Assembly: GCF_009762775.1 (NCBI RefSeq)
Contig: NZ_CP046401.1
Coordinates: forward strand, 496,001-560,000
Direction: 5' to 3'
Length of the DNA stretch: 64,000 nt
Origin: Maribellus comscasis
GTDB lineage: Bacteria; Bacteroidota; Bacteroidia; Bacteroidales; Prolixibacteraceae
Part shown: piece by piece, positions 63,860 through 64,000 of the stretch
Numbering within the stretch: position 1 is the stretch's first letter
Layout of the letters: each line of letters opens with the position of its first letter
Notes under the pieces: model-generated
The model's input: the letters and a program-made list of their open reading frames with translations, nothing else
The model's database searches: none
What the model was told of the DNA's origin: nothing
Made by a program: the position numbers and the translations under genes

Positions 63860-64000
63860 TTATAAATTAATCTGTACACCCATTTGTATTGTGCGGGACT
63901 GAGGGTAACTTGTGAAATCATCCACACCATAAAGATTACTCAGGTTTTCTCCTCCAATTTCAGGATCGAAACCGATATATTTGGTAAAAGTTAACAAGTT
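63860..64000 (-). CDS. SusC-family TonB-dependent transporter, C-terminal end only
   Basis: The last 46 codons of a gene running off the window: NLLTFTKYIGFDPEIGGEN, ending SRTIQMGVQINL. The TFTKYIGFDPEI and closing QMGVQINL strand are typical of SusC proteins. With SusD 12 nt downstream, it forms the outer-membrane uptake complex for this PUL. Too short for the track. Confidence 0.88.
   Translation of the reverse strand, partial: NLLTFTKYIGFDPEIGGENLSNLYGVDDFTSYPQSRTIQMGVQINL

Overview
The window looks like a chromosomal segment of a Bacteroidota bacterium, most likely a carbohydrate-degrading member of the Marinilabiliales/Prolixibacteraceae type. The supporting evidence is a SusC/SusD pair, a type IX secretion (T9SS) C-terminal sorting domain, promoters of the TAnnTTTG type, AT-rich genes with ATGA stop/start overlaps, and Bacteroidota-style palindromic repeats. 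The genus is inference. I see no rRNA or tRNA gene and no CRISPR array.

Layout. 1-6.9 kb: an AraC regulator divergent from a DoxX / PRISE-like reductase / aldo-keto reductase operon, then small oxidoreductase, tautomerase and cupin genes embedded in repeats. These repeats include a 21-bp tandem array with inverted ends. 7.1-10.8 kb: a lone 1200-residue GH78 alpha-L-rhamnosidase. 11-19.5 kb: housekeeping genes (Hsp20, TrmD, an M14-like peptidase, an AddB-like nuclease, an AAA/DUF4143 ATPase, gamma-glutamyltransferase). 18.9-20.8 kb: a Crp/Fnr regulator followed by a perfect FNR-type palindrome, a lipoprotein and an outer-membrane protein. 21-26.5 kb: a FecBCD/BtuCDF-type uptake operon behind a secreted T9SS serine protease. 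26.6-30.5 kb: two haem-binding-domain proteins, a stand-alone archaeal-type ThrRS editing domain, a DEAD-box helicase, a DUF1080 lipoprotein and an RNase H-like protein.

30.5-38.6 kb is an L-rhamnose locus: AraC regulator, diverging from rhaT-rhaM-GH78-rhaA-class II aldolase. The rhamnosidase frees rhamnose, RhaT imports it, RhaM interconverts anomers, RhaA isomerises it, and the aldolase would cleave rhamnulose-1-phosphate. No rhamnulokinase or lactaldehyde reductase gene is visible in the window. The aldolase is a double-domain protein whose second half lacks the zinc ligands. 39.2-45.3 kb is a TetR-headed operon with an outer-membrane barrel protein, a LolD-like ATPase, two FtsX-like permeases and a LolA-like protein, interrupted by a degenerate four-helix-bundle gene inside an inverted-repeat element.

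45.3-49.6 kb is a mobile and repeat-rich zone: nested inverted repeats, a gene with a stop at codon 3, a complete 1607-bp IS3-family element (inverted repeats, AAT target duplication, A6G slippery heptamer) and a wrecked IS66-family copy. 49.7-64 kb is a polysaccharide utilisation locus read on the minus strand: SusC (partial), SusD, five GH29 alpha-L-fucosidases, two full sulfatases and remnants of a third sulfatase and of a possible glycoside hydrolase. This suggests a sulfated, fucose-rich glycan such as a fucoidan as substrate (inference). Several genes (an aldo-keto reductase, the M14-like peptidase, tnpB) show single-base frame disruptions in short homopolymers. These may be real mutations, slippage sites or sequencing errors.
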